Part shown: positions 28,775 to 43,700 of the stretch, in pieces
Position numbering within the stretch: the first letter of the stretch is position 1
Layout: the number at the start of each line of letters is the position of its first letter
Assembly: GCA_026874595.1 (NCBI GenBank)
Contig: CM049320.1
Span: forward strand, 40,610,714-40,674,713
DNA length: 64,000 nt
Origin: Sipunculus nudus
Lineage: Eukaryota; Annelida; Sipuncula; Golfingiida; Sipunculidae
Direction of reading: 5' to 3'
The notes under the pieces: generated by a model
Seen by the model: the letters and a program-made list of their open reading frames with translations, nothing else
What the model was told of the DNA's origin: nothing
The model's database searches: none
Translations under genes and position numbers: made by a program

Positions 28775-31700
28775 AGTTAAATGCATAAATATGTTAATGT
28801 GTACATTAAATATTGTAAATTTTTGGGTAATGCATCTTTAATCAGTTAGACATAGTATTAATAGGGCAAATTATGTTTTGCAGACAAAATACATACCTAT
28901 ATATATTACCACATCCTAGATCGGTTAATCAAATCCATCAGCTCTTTATAAAACTGCAGTACATCTTTCACCTTAGGCCAGATAAATTCATTTATCACAT
29001 GCTCCTCCATATACCAAATACTCTTGCTTTTGGGGCCCCTATACTACCCATCTCCCTTCTTACACACAAGTAATTTACCAATATCTGGTTATCATAAGAC
29101 CATTCAGATCAGATGAAAACTCCAAGAGGTTACTTACCTGTGTAAAAGTTCATGAGAGATGGAACGAGATGGCTGAGTGCCATGGGGTGCTCCAACAGCA
29201 GTGTGTGCTGTTTCTCCGTGTGTGGCTGGATGGCTGGATTCAATACAAACATCACCTCAACAAGCTTGGCTGCCAGGTACGGATTACCGATAAGGTGCAC
29301 ACTGCACATGAACGTCATCAACATGGCCGTCACATACTCAAGACCTGGGTCATTCAGAACCTGTGGCATGTACCTGGGTCAAAAATATAACAAGGTTATC
29401 AAAGTCAATCACTTTATTGACATGGTCTTATCATACAATAATCTGAATAATGGCACTTTGTTTCTGCTATAACTAGAATGGCTTTTCGCTGCAAAAACAG
29501 ATATATGTCTCCCCCTTATGGGCCATCCAAAAAAATTAGAGGTAAAAATATGCACTCTCTCAAAAAAATGATTCTTCATTTCAGCAGATTTGATCTTAAA
29601 TATCAAGGTCACCGTTTTTAAACTCAAAAAGATTTTGGCAGAAAGAATTTGAAGAAAAAATCTCCAGTACCTTCAAAGTAATGGGGGTAACAATAATCCT
29701 AGAATTGCGCAGATAAGACCTTGAATATCAAGTTAAGGTCACCAGAACCCATACTATTCTGAGAACTCAGTGGAAACAACTTGTGTGTCAAATCTGAGGT
29801 AAAAATATGCAACACTTCATAAATTAATGTGTTCACAAGACAATAATTATAATTTGGCTTATTTGACTTTTAAGATCCTGGACAAGGGTGCTTGTTTTCA
29901 AACTAATCCAAGAATTTTGTTGAAACAAATCCTGTAGCAAATTTGAGGACAAAATGTGAAATACTGGAATAGTTATGGGGTTCCCAAAACTTTTACGTTT
30001 CAGCAGATTTGACCTTGTAGATAAAGGTCAATGTCATCAGGCTTCAAACTCATCTTAGATTTTGGGAGAAACAATTTGTTTCAAATTTTGGGATAAAATA
30101 AAAGTTATCATGTTCACAAGATATCCTACAGATGATGACAGATGACAGACAATGGCACTGAAAACAACATGCTCCCCACAGGGTGGGGTGGGGGGAGGGG
30201 GAGACATAATTATTTTGATATACTGTGGTTTGCTTTATATTCGCAGGGTTAAAAATTTGCACTTTTCACTCTTTCAGTATTTTGGGAGGGTTCCATGTTC
30301 GTGATCTCACTACACAAAAGACCCATACACAGAGTATAACCATTAATATGTGAATAAATCATATCAAATATTATATGCACTAAATCTTATTAACAAAAAA
30401 GTATTTTTATTAACAGTAATTTGACAACTTATTAACAAATACAGACATAAAAAATACACACAAAGGCACTTAGGATACACATACATCATACATAAAACAC
30501 AGACACATACATTATAGAAGTAACATGCATAAATTATATATATATATATCTATACACCAGTGAGTTTTTTTTATGGATAGGGTCAGGTAAACAAAGATAC
30601 ACCCATCTATATACAAATGAATGAGCACATATATGTTTATACAGGCACACATACATTTACATATTAATCTGTCTTAATTTCACCTCTTTTTAGTTACTAT
30701 AAGAAGTTGTGTTAAATATCCCAATTTTTCCTATGAACCTTAATTTTACATTTTTAGCAGCAGTATTTTTCTTAATATTTTAAAATTGTTCAATAAATAT
30801 TTTATTGAAAATATTTTATTTAAAACTATTGAAAACTGGCTTTGCACTTATGCATTTACAGGTATATATGAATCTCTTTGTTAAAGGAACATCATATCAA
30901 TCATGCAATTATTGGTCTTGTCAATAATTAACAATAAAATATTGTTCAATAATGGAAGACAATTGGACAGATCTGATATCATTTAAAATATCAATCTTTG
31001 GACAAACACCATCTATTTTTATTCAAAATGTCAACCTTTTAATTTTGAACTTTGCCTTATGGACCTCTTAATTCCCCTTTCAAAAATATCACAAATTTGA
31101 AACCCTCGAGAACAAAAAGGCAACCAAAGTATACCGTAGGACTGGAAAGCAGTGATAACAAATGAAAGGCCGTATAATCAACCGTTTTTAAAACAGTTTC
31201 ATGATTGACTTTTCACTGGATTTGTGAAAATAATGCAAGACTACTCATAATATTTATTTACAGGAATTAACTTGATATTATAATTAGACATGCACAGTTT
31301 CTACAATGTTCCGGGCCACATATGTGTAAACCACTGACCAGCACAGGTCCTCTAACTACATTCACTTACTGTATGCAGAACAGGAGAAAGTCTGCAATAT
31401 CCTCCAAGAAATACTCTGGTAGAGCTGAGAATGTCATCGGGGCTTCTGCAGGAGGTTTATCACTGAAAACAGAATCAGTATACAAAAGTGATGTCTACAG
31501 GCAATAACACAGTCTGTATTTCTTAAAGCCATATATTCACTTTCCTTATTTGTTGAGTTTGTGTGATGTCTGGCTTGCTCTTTCTATATATTAATGAGCT
31601 CTAGGTAATTCCTGTTAAGATAAGTTGTTATAACACCTCAGTGACAGGTGTATGAGCTTGTTTATCTACAAGCTGTTAGTAAACACAGCAATGTTGACAA

Positions 31701-34700
31701 ACTGAAAAATGATGTAAACAAAGGTGGGTGGTTGCATCTATTTTGAAGTTGAGACATCACTGGTTACAAAATGCCCTCTGTAAAATACCTACCTGAAGTG
31801 ATTGCTGAATGTGTTTGGATGTTTTTGAAGGGCCCTCCCACATGTTTATAACATGTGTATATAAGCAAAATGAACAGCCTGTGATTGGTGGGATCAGTGT
31901 TTTCTGGCATATTTTTTCAAAAGGTTCAAGGGCCTGGCTTGTTAATAGAAGTCAGACATCTGAATAGGCCCCTTAAAGCTGACCTTGTATAATCACACAC
32001 TCAGTCTTGTATATAAATATCATTCTGATCAGTTTCTCTGAGAACTCATCTGTTTTTGTTCACCATTTGGCTTTAATAATGATACCTTAATTGCTGAGAA
32101 AAAATACATTTAGTTCTACATGTCTCTCACTTGGTGTACATGATTTTTTATTTTTTTTATATAACAGCTTAAGATTCTGTATTGTCAGCATAACTACTGA
32201 GAAAGTCATGGTTAAAAATCAAGTCTGAATTATCCTGACTAAAAAACATCACATTCTACTGTATTTTGATTAAGTGGCATTTTATTCAAACAATTCTAAT
32301 AAGGTTTTATATTCACAGTAATGCATTCAAATAAAGAGAATCTAATATAAAATTTTATGGTAAAGAATTCTGTGGCATTGATTTGCATCACCTGTGTTCA
32401 ATATTAAAATGTTTGTACAATATCATAGAGTGGTATTTACCTTAAGTGACTTGTGCCAACAAGACCAAGTAAAAACTGTGCAACTGTTCCATAGAATTGC
32501 ATACACCGTCGTAGTAACCACTCGTCCAAGACACCAGCATCAGCACAGAATCTGGCTTTATGTAGTCTCTGTCAAACACCGGGAAATAAGATATTTCAGC
32601 TGAAGACTAATTACAAAATGTCTTATACTGGGTGAATAACTTTACTCACAGAACAAATGTTCAGATATCCATATCTCAGAGAATCAACTGGCAGAGACCT
32701 TCAAAGTAACTTAGCAAAATATGAAAATAATATCACCAGAACTAACTTTTAAAGTGCCCAATCACCTACCTTTTAAGAAAGAATTTATGAATTTCTGGCT
32801 TCCTCTGAGTATAAAATAATGATCTAAAGGTAATTTTGGTTGTGAACAGTTCTTATAAGGCCTTCATGGAGGATGTGTATACTTGTTTATCAACAACATG
32901 TTTGTAAACACAGCAATGTTGACAAACATGAAAAACATGTAACCTAAGGTGGTAGGTTGCATGTATGCTGAGGTAGAACTCCATTTGAAAAGCTTGCTGC
33001 CAGATGGCCTTGTTCAGTTTGTTTTGATTATTTTGATGCCCCCCCCCCCCCCCAAACATATTATGAACACAATGATATAAACAAAACAAGCAGCCTGTGT
33101 GCAGTGATACCCATATTTCTGGCCTATTTTTATGAAAGCTCCAAGGGATTATCTTTAGTTTATAAAGGTCAGATAGGTCACTGGGTCCCTTTAACCTCAA
33201 TACATCTCTTTAATTCAAAATTTTCAAAGTCACAGCCTGGATTGTTCAATACAGCATAATGGATAATTCAAAAGTTGCATGATATATTAATAAATCAGTT
33301 ATTAATATGGCTCTGCAATATACACTGAGAATGATCTTAAATACATTAACTTAGTATAACGATTCATACCAAAGCCACTGATAACTAAACTGATGCTTGT
33401 CATAGCCATCAACAATCTTATCAGATATATCACATCCACTGATATCAAAATATTACACCTAAAAATAGAAACACATGTATATAATGTTGGACATGGCATA
33501 TCATATAAGTCATAAGCTAACCTCTACTTGTGATTTCCACCGTTTGAGAATACGACGGTTTCTGGAGGCTGATGGCAGGTCTTTCCATTGAGGCTCAGCA
33601 TTTTCCATTTCTTCTATCATACGGCTGAAGTCTCTAATGGCACGAAGGCGGCGCTGGTAACGCCGAGCAATTGGCAGGATGGAGAGATGGTGGCAGTGGA
33701 GTGTGAGGAAGTAACATTCAGTCGGAAACTTAGGTTCTCGCCATTCATGGCTAGGATTTTTTTCTGAGAAAAAAAATCAATGTTAATATATCTCAGGTTT
33801 TCTTTTAATACAGCAGATTAAAAATTGACTGAATTTATATGGAGACAAGTTATTCAGATAAATATCTATTCAGATAAAATGCTGGGTGTTAAGTGCCAAT
33901 GGAGCTGCCAGCTTGATCAGTTATAACAGTATACAACATAAACTATTAGTTATAAGTGTGAATTATACAATCATGACTGTCGATATTTGCCAACTTGTAG
34001 AAAGTGCAACATAGACAGCTTAACTGCACTGAGTGATCTCCACTTATTACCACATATGATGATATTTTCTTTTGGTAATTTTTTTATGATCATTATTATT
34101 ATTATGTCACTTTTTTCAAACCATTTAAATTATTCTTACCCAAGATGAACCTCCTGATAACTCAATTCCACTGACCAGGTTTCACAGATCTTAAGCTATG
34201 TTTAAAGGTAACAGCCCTTTACAAAATTGAATGATCATTTTCCTCTTCAACTATCCATAATAAATTGCATACAAATTACTTAATTATTTAATGCATAATT
34301 ACTGATTTTCTTTCCTTCCTTGTCCATCCCATTCCACTGGTAGGTGTCCGGGACCATAATTACTGATTACACATTTGTAAATGTACTTTACCAATATTTA
34401 TCAAGACTTATAATTATGACCCTCCTCTGCTGAGCAGATTTTCAAGTATCCCCACATCATATTGTACCAATGTGAATGAACTCTCAGTATCTGACAGGCA
34501 TACACTGACAACTATCTATAACCTGACCATTTCAATGATAATATATATTCAGGTACTAATCTTTCTGGCCACTTTTCCAGATGCATGTCAGGTATGGTAT
34601 GCCCCCTTTTATTCACCAACTTTGGGTCCTGGGGCATTGATGGTTGGTAACAAATGGTTTCTGAATGGGGCAGTGATAATGAAGGATAACTGTTGGGGTA

Positions 34701-37700
34701 AATACTATTAATCTCTTTATTGCAGGATACTGCAACAATGGTTAAGGGTGAAAAAGACATAAAAATGTTCCATCAGAAATGACTGGGATCACAGGAGAAC
34801 TTCAAATGTAGCCTAATATGCTCAAGTTTTTAAAACGTTGGCTGTATTTCCCTTCTGATGGCTCTGAATTAGGTAATGCACAATTTCTCATTGGTACCAA
34901 TATTTAGTAAAATTTTCATGGCAATTGCTCAAATGATTGGTGAGAATGTATGCAATAGATATTCCAAGATTGCTGTCTGGCAGCAATGTTAGATTTCTGA
35001 CTGCTCTAAATGTAACTGAAAGATACTCAAGAATAGTTATCTGGCAGCCATATTATATTTTTGACTGGTCTAAATTCTAGCAGTACACATTATCTTAAAG
35101 CACACATTATTATTAATAATTTCATGTCAATTGCACAAACTGTTCTTGAGATAAAAGGGCCTGAATGAGCATAACCTACAGATGCACAAAAAAGCTAATT
35201 ACCAAATGGCACCCATCCATAACAGTTCAGCGTGTGTTTATGAAAATAAATAGACAGATCAACAGATATACATATACATGTATATACAATTCATCAGACA
35301 CTGCCTGGTAGCACTCTACTCACTGAGATCATCAATCCAAGATGAGACTTCCTGAGAGCTACATTTGAGTCTTGTATCATCCTTTAGTGTAATTCGGCAC
35401 ATTGGGTGGTTTGGATAATAAGGATCCACCTACAAAAGAAACAGCAGGGATTCTGATTATACATAATATTATAAATGCAAATGCAGGGTAAAATGATGCC
35501 ATAAAAATATATATATATATAAAAAATATTATATTCTGTATCTTTCATCAAAAGATCTTTTTTGAATTGCCACTACCATTTCATCTATATTACACAGTAT
35601 ATACATAATTTGGGATGGCATTCCATTTTATTAAATCAATGGTATGATTTATTTCCAACAGAAGCAACAGATGTACATTTGAGTGACCCACTTTTCTGAG
35701 TGCACATGTTACAGTAGTGTTATAGAAGTGTTACAGTAGTGTTTTATCAGTGTTATAGTTTTTATAGTAGTGTTACAGGAGTGTTACATAAGGGCTATAG
35801 AAGTTTTAAAGCAGTGTTATAGTAGTGTTACACTAGTGTTATAGTAATATTACAGTAGCGTTATAGTATTTTATGGTAGTGGTATAGTAATGTTACAGTA
35901 GTGTTTTTAGTAGTGTTATAGCAGTGTTATAGTTTTTATAGTAGTGTTATAGAAGTGTTATAGTAGTGTTACAGGAGTGTTACATTTGGGCTATAGAAGT
36001 TTTATAACGGTGTTGTAGTAGTGTTACAGTAGTGTTATAGTAGTGTTACAGTAGCCTTATAGTCGTTTTATAGTAGTGTTATAGTAGGGCTATAGTAATG
36101 TTACAGTAGTTATATAGCAGTAATATAGTGTTATAGCAGTGTGTACAGTAGTGTTACAGTCGCATTAAAGTTGGGTCAAATAGTGGATACAGAAGTGTGT
36201 ACAGAAGTGTGTACAGGAGTGTTACAGTAGTGTGCCCATGCACAGTAGTGTTTTAATAATACTATAGTAGTACTATAGCAGTTTTACAGCACAGTTACAG
36301 ATGTAATTACAGGGTTTGACCTGGTTTCCATGGTAACCAGAGAGATATTAACAAAATCTCCTGGCAATGTAATTTTTTAATAAATGAATACAGCCACAAA
36401 GGTATTCATCTCTGAAGTGGACAGGAAAACATTTAAGGAACTCTACACTTCTATAAGACAGGTTACTATATACTCATATATTAAAGTAGTGTTGCCTCTT
36501 ACCTTGTCTAATTTGATCTTGACTGCTAGTTGTTGTAACACAGATAATAGATTGAGAATAAATCCCTCCCCACACACCATCCTCTCATCACTCTGTGAAA
36601 ATACAAGAAAAATATAAACATCATTAATCATTCTGTGGAAATATTTGTGAAATATATACATTGTGTATCTGTAAAACTATACCCTGATGCAGGAGGTATC
36701 CTAACCTTTATACAGGTATAACCATTACATTTTGTGATAAAGTCAGATGGGAAATTATACATTTTGCCTTTAAGTTACTGATATGTCACTTGCTTGTTGG
36801 GAAACTGCATTTAAAGTCTGAAAAATGTTAAAAAATATCCAAACAGGTTTTAGTAAACCATTATTTGTTTGGATCTGAACCTTTATTAATCTTACTTACA
36901 ATTATGTATTATCACTTGTTTTTATTGTTACTACATGTAAATCATTTAACTTTGTAACTATAACAATATAAAGTAGAGCATAGCTTATCTGATCACCATT
37001 TATCCAAAAAATCGTCATCCAAAAATGAAAACTGAGAACAAAAATTTGGCCCCCTTACAAACCCAAACAATAAAAAAATATTCAACAATGAATTGAATTC
37101 TCATTTTCCAGGGCCAATTAACAATTATTTCTATGTATTTAATATGATAAATTGATTAAAATGTTAAAAACACCAAAAAATACCATGGCCAACGTTTATT
37201 TTTGAGTAGGTTCATTATTTCATGTCTGTCGAACTCTGGTACTCGGCGGTAACGGTATGTTGCTTATATTATCATGGTGAATCTTGAGGAATTATTTATC
37301 CAAACTATCCTTTTCCCCAACAAAAAACCCTGTCCCTGAGTTTTTCAGATAAATGAAACTCTACTCTTTACAAATGGAATTTAAACCTGCATAAAACATG
37401 TTATCACACACAATAGTTTATAACTGTATCCATTTCAAAATGAATTAAATATCCTATATTATCTGTAAACTGTAAACTGTAAAATCACCTGCAGTTGTGA
37501 TCGTTTTTGGTTCTTTTCTAGCAGCAAGCTGATAAAATTCATGGCAGCGTCCCGAGTATCTGAGTTGACCAGCAACAAATGCATTATTTTGTACAGCTCT
37601 CCCTAAAAGACAAATGAATAATGTGGATTAAACATGTAGGAGTACAATGTTTCTGAATTTAAGCTCCACACTATTTTTCTAATACTGTATGCACAAATCA

Positions 37701-40700
37701 CGTTTTAAACAATTTCACATCACATTTACACATCTAATTATTCTGAGAGTACTGAATAAATGAAGTCAAAGAAATGAGAAACTGGAGCTTTAGTATGATT
37801 TAATACTACAAGTGACCTATGGGTCATGGCGCTCAGCTGCCAAGCATGACCTGTGACATCATGCGCTGAGATTCACAACTTCCAGTCAAAATTTGAAGAA
37901 CCAATTTGCAAATTTGTTGAAATTTTCTACGACAACAGAAATATATATCACCTATGTCTGGTTAAAACACAGTGAATTGATGGTCTGAGAAAAATGTATG
38001 ATTGTTAAGGTATCCAGAACTATTCTCATAGCTTACTTGATACCTGTCAGTTTCAAAAGGAACACCACAAAGGGCAAATATAAGATCAAAATATATATAG
38101 CAAAAAATCAAGGAAATCCATGCAAGAATTATTGAGAAACATGTGCTTCTGTATCAATTTTTATTCAATACAAGCCAACTGTACTGCACTTTCATATATG
38201 ATGATAATATTTATTAAGAAATATTTGACCCAATCCTTTGCAAGATTACATTAATATACGTCCGACTGCCTTCACTTTAACAGTTCTTGAGATAATATGA
38301 TCAAAAGGAATTTAAAGATGGTTGCCTGGTGGCCATTTTGGACTTCTGACAGGTCTGAAATCAGACAACAACCATTCTCTAAATCGGACCATAAATTGAA
38401 GGAAAATTACTGAAACTGCACTGAAAAAAGGATATCTAAGGTGGCTAACTGGCAGACATAATGGATTTCTGACAAGTCTGACATTTAATATCACACATGC
38501 TCCAATAAGAGACCAAACTTGGGGCAAATTCTCCAAATAATGTTACAGTAATGAATGTCCAAAACAATTCAAAAGGCATGTTCAGGCGCTCATATCAGAT
38601 TTATAGATATGCAAATGTAAAAGTGTAGGTCCAATATTTTTTATTATCACTCTGCTTTTCAATGGGGTCAGCAGGGTTGGTAAACTGCAAAACCTGAAAA
38701 AAAAGAAATGCAGAAAGCATGACTAAGAGTCTTGTAATAAAATAACGCCATCCTAAATCAAGTACACATCCACATATTATGAGAACAAACACTTGCTTTT
38801 ATTTGTGGTGATTTATATAAAAATATTCAGATATCTAGGAAACTAAGTTTATTGCTATGATTCCATAAAATAAACTGCAAAATGTTCCCATCATCTTATA
38901 AATTAGTAGCTAAACCTTAATACTATACTCTCATAGTGTTAATTCCTGGCTGAAGTATTCCAACAACAGTGTTTTGTTATGCAGTAACGAGGTACTTATC
39001 ACTCAGCCTTATCACTTAATAGCCTGATACAAAAGGGAGTCATATGTATAACTTAACCATAAATGTATCACTGTTTTTTATGTATGCATGTATTTTAGTT
39101 TCAGTTCTTTCATATTTGCTTTTTTATCTGTGTACTTATCGATATCATCTAGACCAGGACCCTATTGAAAAACAGCTTTTGCTGAATAGGCTATCCTGGT
39201 TAAATATGTATTATAAATAAATAAATAAATAAATAAATATGTCACCATTGTCACTCACAATTACAGCCACACGGTGAGATGTACCAGCTGGAGTGCAAGC
39301 TTATATATACAAGAAAAACAGAGATGGTCTACAAAATAAGTTGACCTGACCTATGACCTTGGCCTTTTGCCCACATATCAACCGGATTCTTTCTAAATGA
39401 TGGGTAACTACAAACCAATTACATCCGCCGGGTGTAATTACTTGGCAACCAATGAGTGAATAACTTAGACCTGCAACCTTTAACCGCCTGATCAGCTGAC
39501 CTCAAAATCAATTAGTTATTTCTTCATGCAAAAAGGTCCATAAATATGAAGTTTGAATCACATTGAGTGATGCATAGATGTGGCATATGTGAAAGACTGA
39601 AGGTTTTGGTTGAACAGTTTCACTTGAAATATGTTCACAAGCATTTAGAACAATATTGTGACCTTGACCTTTGACCTTTTGAACTCAACATCAATAGGCT
39701 TCTTCCCCTATTGGTAGGTAAGCCATATATGACAGATGGAAAGTATAGATTGAAAAGTTTGCCTGAAAATGACTCCACGCAAGAAGAGGGTGCTGTGATC
39801 TTGACCTTTGACCTCAAAATCAACAGGTCTTTTCCCCTGTTGGCAGAGAAGCGATATCAGTGCTGAAAGGTTTGGAATGAAAGGTCTAGCTTGAAATGTG
39901 TCCACAACCTTTTCAAAGAAGTGGATCCTGTGACCCTGACCTTTGACCTTGTGACCTCAACATCTATAGGATTCTTCTCCCACTTAGTAGGTGAGCTATA
40001 TGTGAAAGATCAAAGAATTGGGATGAAAGGTTTGGCTTAAAATGCATCCACAGGCTTTTCAAAGAAGTTGGTTCTGTGACCTTGACCTTTGACCTTGTGA
40101 CCTCAAAATAATTATGGTTCTTCCCCTGTTAGTAGGTGAGCTGTATGTGAAAGATGTAAGGTTTGGGATAAAAATTTTGGGTAAAAGAATTATTTCTGGG
40201 GGGTGCAAACACACCCCATAACTTCGAGAATATAGGTCGCAGTGACCTAATTTCAGGTTTGCAAGGAGATCTTTTTAGAACCTCTAAGACTGCATAGGGT
40301 TCATGGCCCTAGCCCCTACGGTTACGATTTGTGCCCTGCTAACGGACGGACGGCCGTCCGGCCGGACAGACCGAAGGATGACGGACAAAGACCCATCGCT
40401 ATGGCCCAGCATGACTGAAAGTCAGCTGAGCTAAAAAAATGAACCAATTATAGTGATTATTTAACATATGCCAGTCATTTTTTTCCAGAATTGCTTCACC
40501 CAATTTGTTCTCTCTTGAATAATGACTTGGAAGCAGGTCTGACAGATGTACTGCAAATCAATATTAATATCTAAAGTCAGATTAAAAGTGCAGAGTTAAC
40601 AGGAATGTAAGCTGTCAGTCTTGGAATCAATCTTTAACTGGTGTAAAAATTATTTTTATGGTTTATTAAAGTATGAACCACTCCACTAATGCAACACAGA

Positions 40701-43700
40701 AAGCTACCCCATAAAAGTAAAGCATGGAAAGTTTCAAGTCAATTCATGAATGAGTTACAATTAAATTGATGCCTTTGTGTGAAATGTTACACTTATGGGA
40801 GCATAAAGTGTGGCTCTATGACATAACATTAACTAAGAACCCAAGACCTGAGAGAAAGAAAAAAAAATAAAATGGCTTTAACAGATGCAGCCCAGTTTAC
40901 TGAGGAAAATTAAAGGGACCCATAGTGATATCTGAGGTTTATTAACTTACATCTTTTAATCCCCTGAACCTTTTACAAAAATAGGCCAGAAAATGCCAAT
41001 CCAACTGCATACAGGCTGTGTGTTTATATGTTTATAATATGTCGGGGGCCCACCAAAACAATCCAAGCACATTCAACAAGGGCATCATGGGGAAAGTCAG
41101 ATGAGTCATAGTTTTATGAAGGGCTTTTTGCAATTGTTACCTTTCAATTTCAACATTTATGCAACCAACGACCTTAGGTTACACATTTTTTTCTGTTTGT
41201 CAATACTGCTATGCTTAATAACACCTTTCTGATAAACAAGCTAATACATTCATCACAGAGGCTTCATAGGAACATTTCTTAACAGGAAATACCTGGAGTT
41301 CATTAACAAGTATGCAGAATAAGTGAGAAATCGCTTAAATTCTATGGAAAAGGAAAGTGAATAGACGGCTTTAAATTCATAAATCGTATTAGTTTTGTTG
41401 ACTTACCCTGGCTGTCTCCATATGTCTCTGCAGGGAATGATTCAGCATCCTGGTGCTCTCTGTATTCATCGTCTTGTCAGTGAAGTATTTCTCAACCACC
41501 TTGGTCTGTCAAAACAAATGATTTGTCACTATACAACAGGCATACCATGTTATTTACAGATCCCTCTTATGACTTAAACAATAAATTGACTCACTGGCCC
41601 GAGTATCATACTGGTGTTTTGTAAACACCCTACTTTTATCAGCTTATCATGTTTATGGCACTCTTTACTTATAAAGTTATTGTAATGACTGACTTTATGA
41701 CTGACTTTAGTACAAGAAGGACTTACACTTGAGCCTGCTGCCACATGCAAATTTTGTGAAATTTTGTTACAGTGAGTTAGTATAAATTAAGTCAACTGCA
41801 CTAAAGAATGCTTTAAAAAGTACTTTATCTGAAAGAATGAAGGGATTATAGATCCTGCATTTTAATGAGACATAATAATTAAGGTACTTCCTATTAACAC
41901 TATGTGATGTGAGCTTTAAAGAGCATTGTATCCTGAACACAATATGATATCACAAGATAATACTTAATGTTATCAAATGATATAATAAGTAATTTTTTGA
42001 AATTGTGGGATTTAGAAGTTGCATACTTACATTGTCCTCTGCAAATACAGATAAAGAAAAGAATGGCCCAAGAAAACTGAGTCTTTCTAGCTCCATGCCA
42101 GCAGCTGGGGAGGTTGGCTTTGGTAACCAGTTGGGTAGGCTTACCATCTGTAAGATAGAAAACAAACACCTACTCATTACAATAAATACCTTAACCCCCA
42201 GATGTGTAAAAACATTTGATAAAGAAGTTCTAGATGTACACCAAGCAATCCAGCTGGTCTCATCTGGGAAGCAGGTCCTGGCTGCAAGAACAGAAGATGG
42301 AGATGGACCTACCCAGTATACTCCATTCTACTGTGTAATCATCCCCACTGCTGGGTCATAACACTGAGAGACCTCCCAAAGACACATTTGTTTGTGAGTG
42401 ACAAACAGCTGTGGGGTACAGCCTTCACTATTAAGCCTGCAGAGCACACATCTGGGTTGGAAAAATCTCACCACTCCTTGGCTGAGATTTGAACTCATGA
42501 CCTCCCAGAGTCCTGTGCTCTAACCCAAGACCATAGAAGCCTGTTATGTAATTCAGCTCTCTTAAACAGGTTTTTTGTAACACACTGATGCTTTCAGGAT
42601 TACATCCTTAACCTCTCTGACTAAAATATTAACAACATGAGGATCACAAACAAAAATTAAATAACTAGAAAAGAAAACTCAAAAATAGTTATCATACCAA
42701 CTGAATGAAAATAATGTGTTCAGCTTTAGGATGACTTAAAATCCAATGACTGATACTGATTTTGTGTCATAAAGATCCTCCTTAAAAATTTTAAATGTGG
42801 GATACATTTCTTACATCACTGATTTTTTTACATTTAGCATTGTTAAAGTGAAATGCAGCTAAAACCATTCAGTACATATCTTCATGAAGAAGTAAGTTCA
42901 GTGGGGAAGTCTTGTATCTAAGGTACTTACCAGACTGCACACTGGTCTTGTATTATCAACTTTGATTTCACAAAGTTCACTCAGTGCTGTTAGAGGCTGT
43001 CTGTAATCATCTGTATCATAGGAAAGGCGACGTATAGACTGCACCAGCCCCTGTAACACTGGCTCAAACACCTGCAGAACATCACATGCTTAAAAACACC
43101 CACATGATCAATATTATTAATGTGACGGATAAAAATAGAAACAGGGCCAAAAGTGGATTCTAACCTGTACCCTGTGACACACAAGTCTACCTGCTTCGAT
43201 AATAAAGCAAGATCACTAGCAAGGATGCTTTTAAGTGCAGGGTTAAATTCACCCCCTCTACAAGAACGTTCTATCCCCATAACATGGGGATCTATCCCAG
43301 GAGTCACACAAGTAAGCTGGGTGGGGTATTATTCCACAACTCCCAACTCCCAGGATTCTATTTCTGACACCATTTGTAATGGGTGAAAATAGAAACAGGG
43401 CTTAATGTGGATTTAAACCCACAAGTCAGACTTTCTACCTGCTTCAGTTATAAAGCAAACTTCACAACTATACCAGTGAGAACACTTTTGTGTGCACTGT
43501 TACATTAAGAAATTCAGAATTCTTGACATTTTGAAAGTCATAGTCTGCGTAGGACACATCAAGATGTGTTTACATTTTGTGTTTTATGACACACTTATGT
43601 ATTTTATGTATGCTAGCTTTCTTCAAATATGTTCAAATGTCATTCACTGAAGCTAGCTGAAAGTTTCTGCATGACAGTAATTAATGTAGACAGTGTCTAC

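Noticed and set aside
42483-42535. Functional tRNA gene
   Set aside because: A/B-box-like motifs only; no acceptor stem or clear anticodon loop, and related SINE-like copies are nearby.
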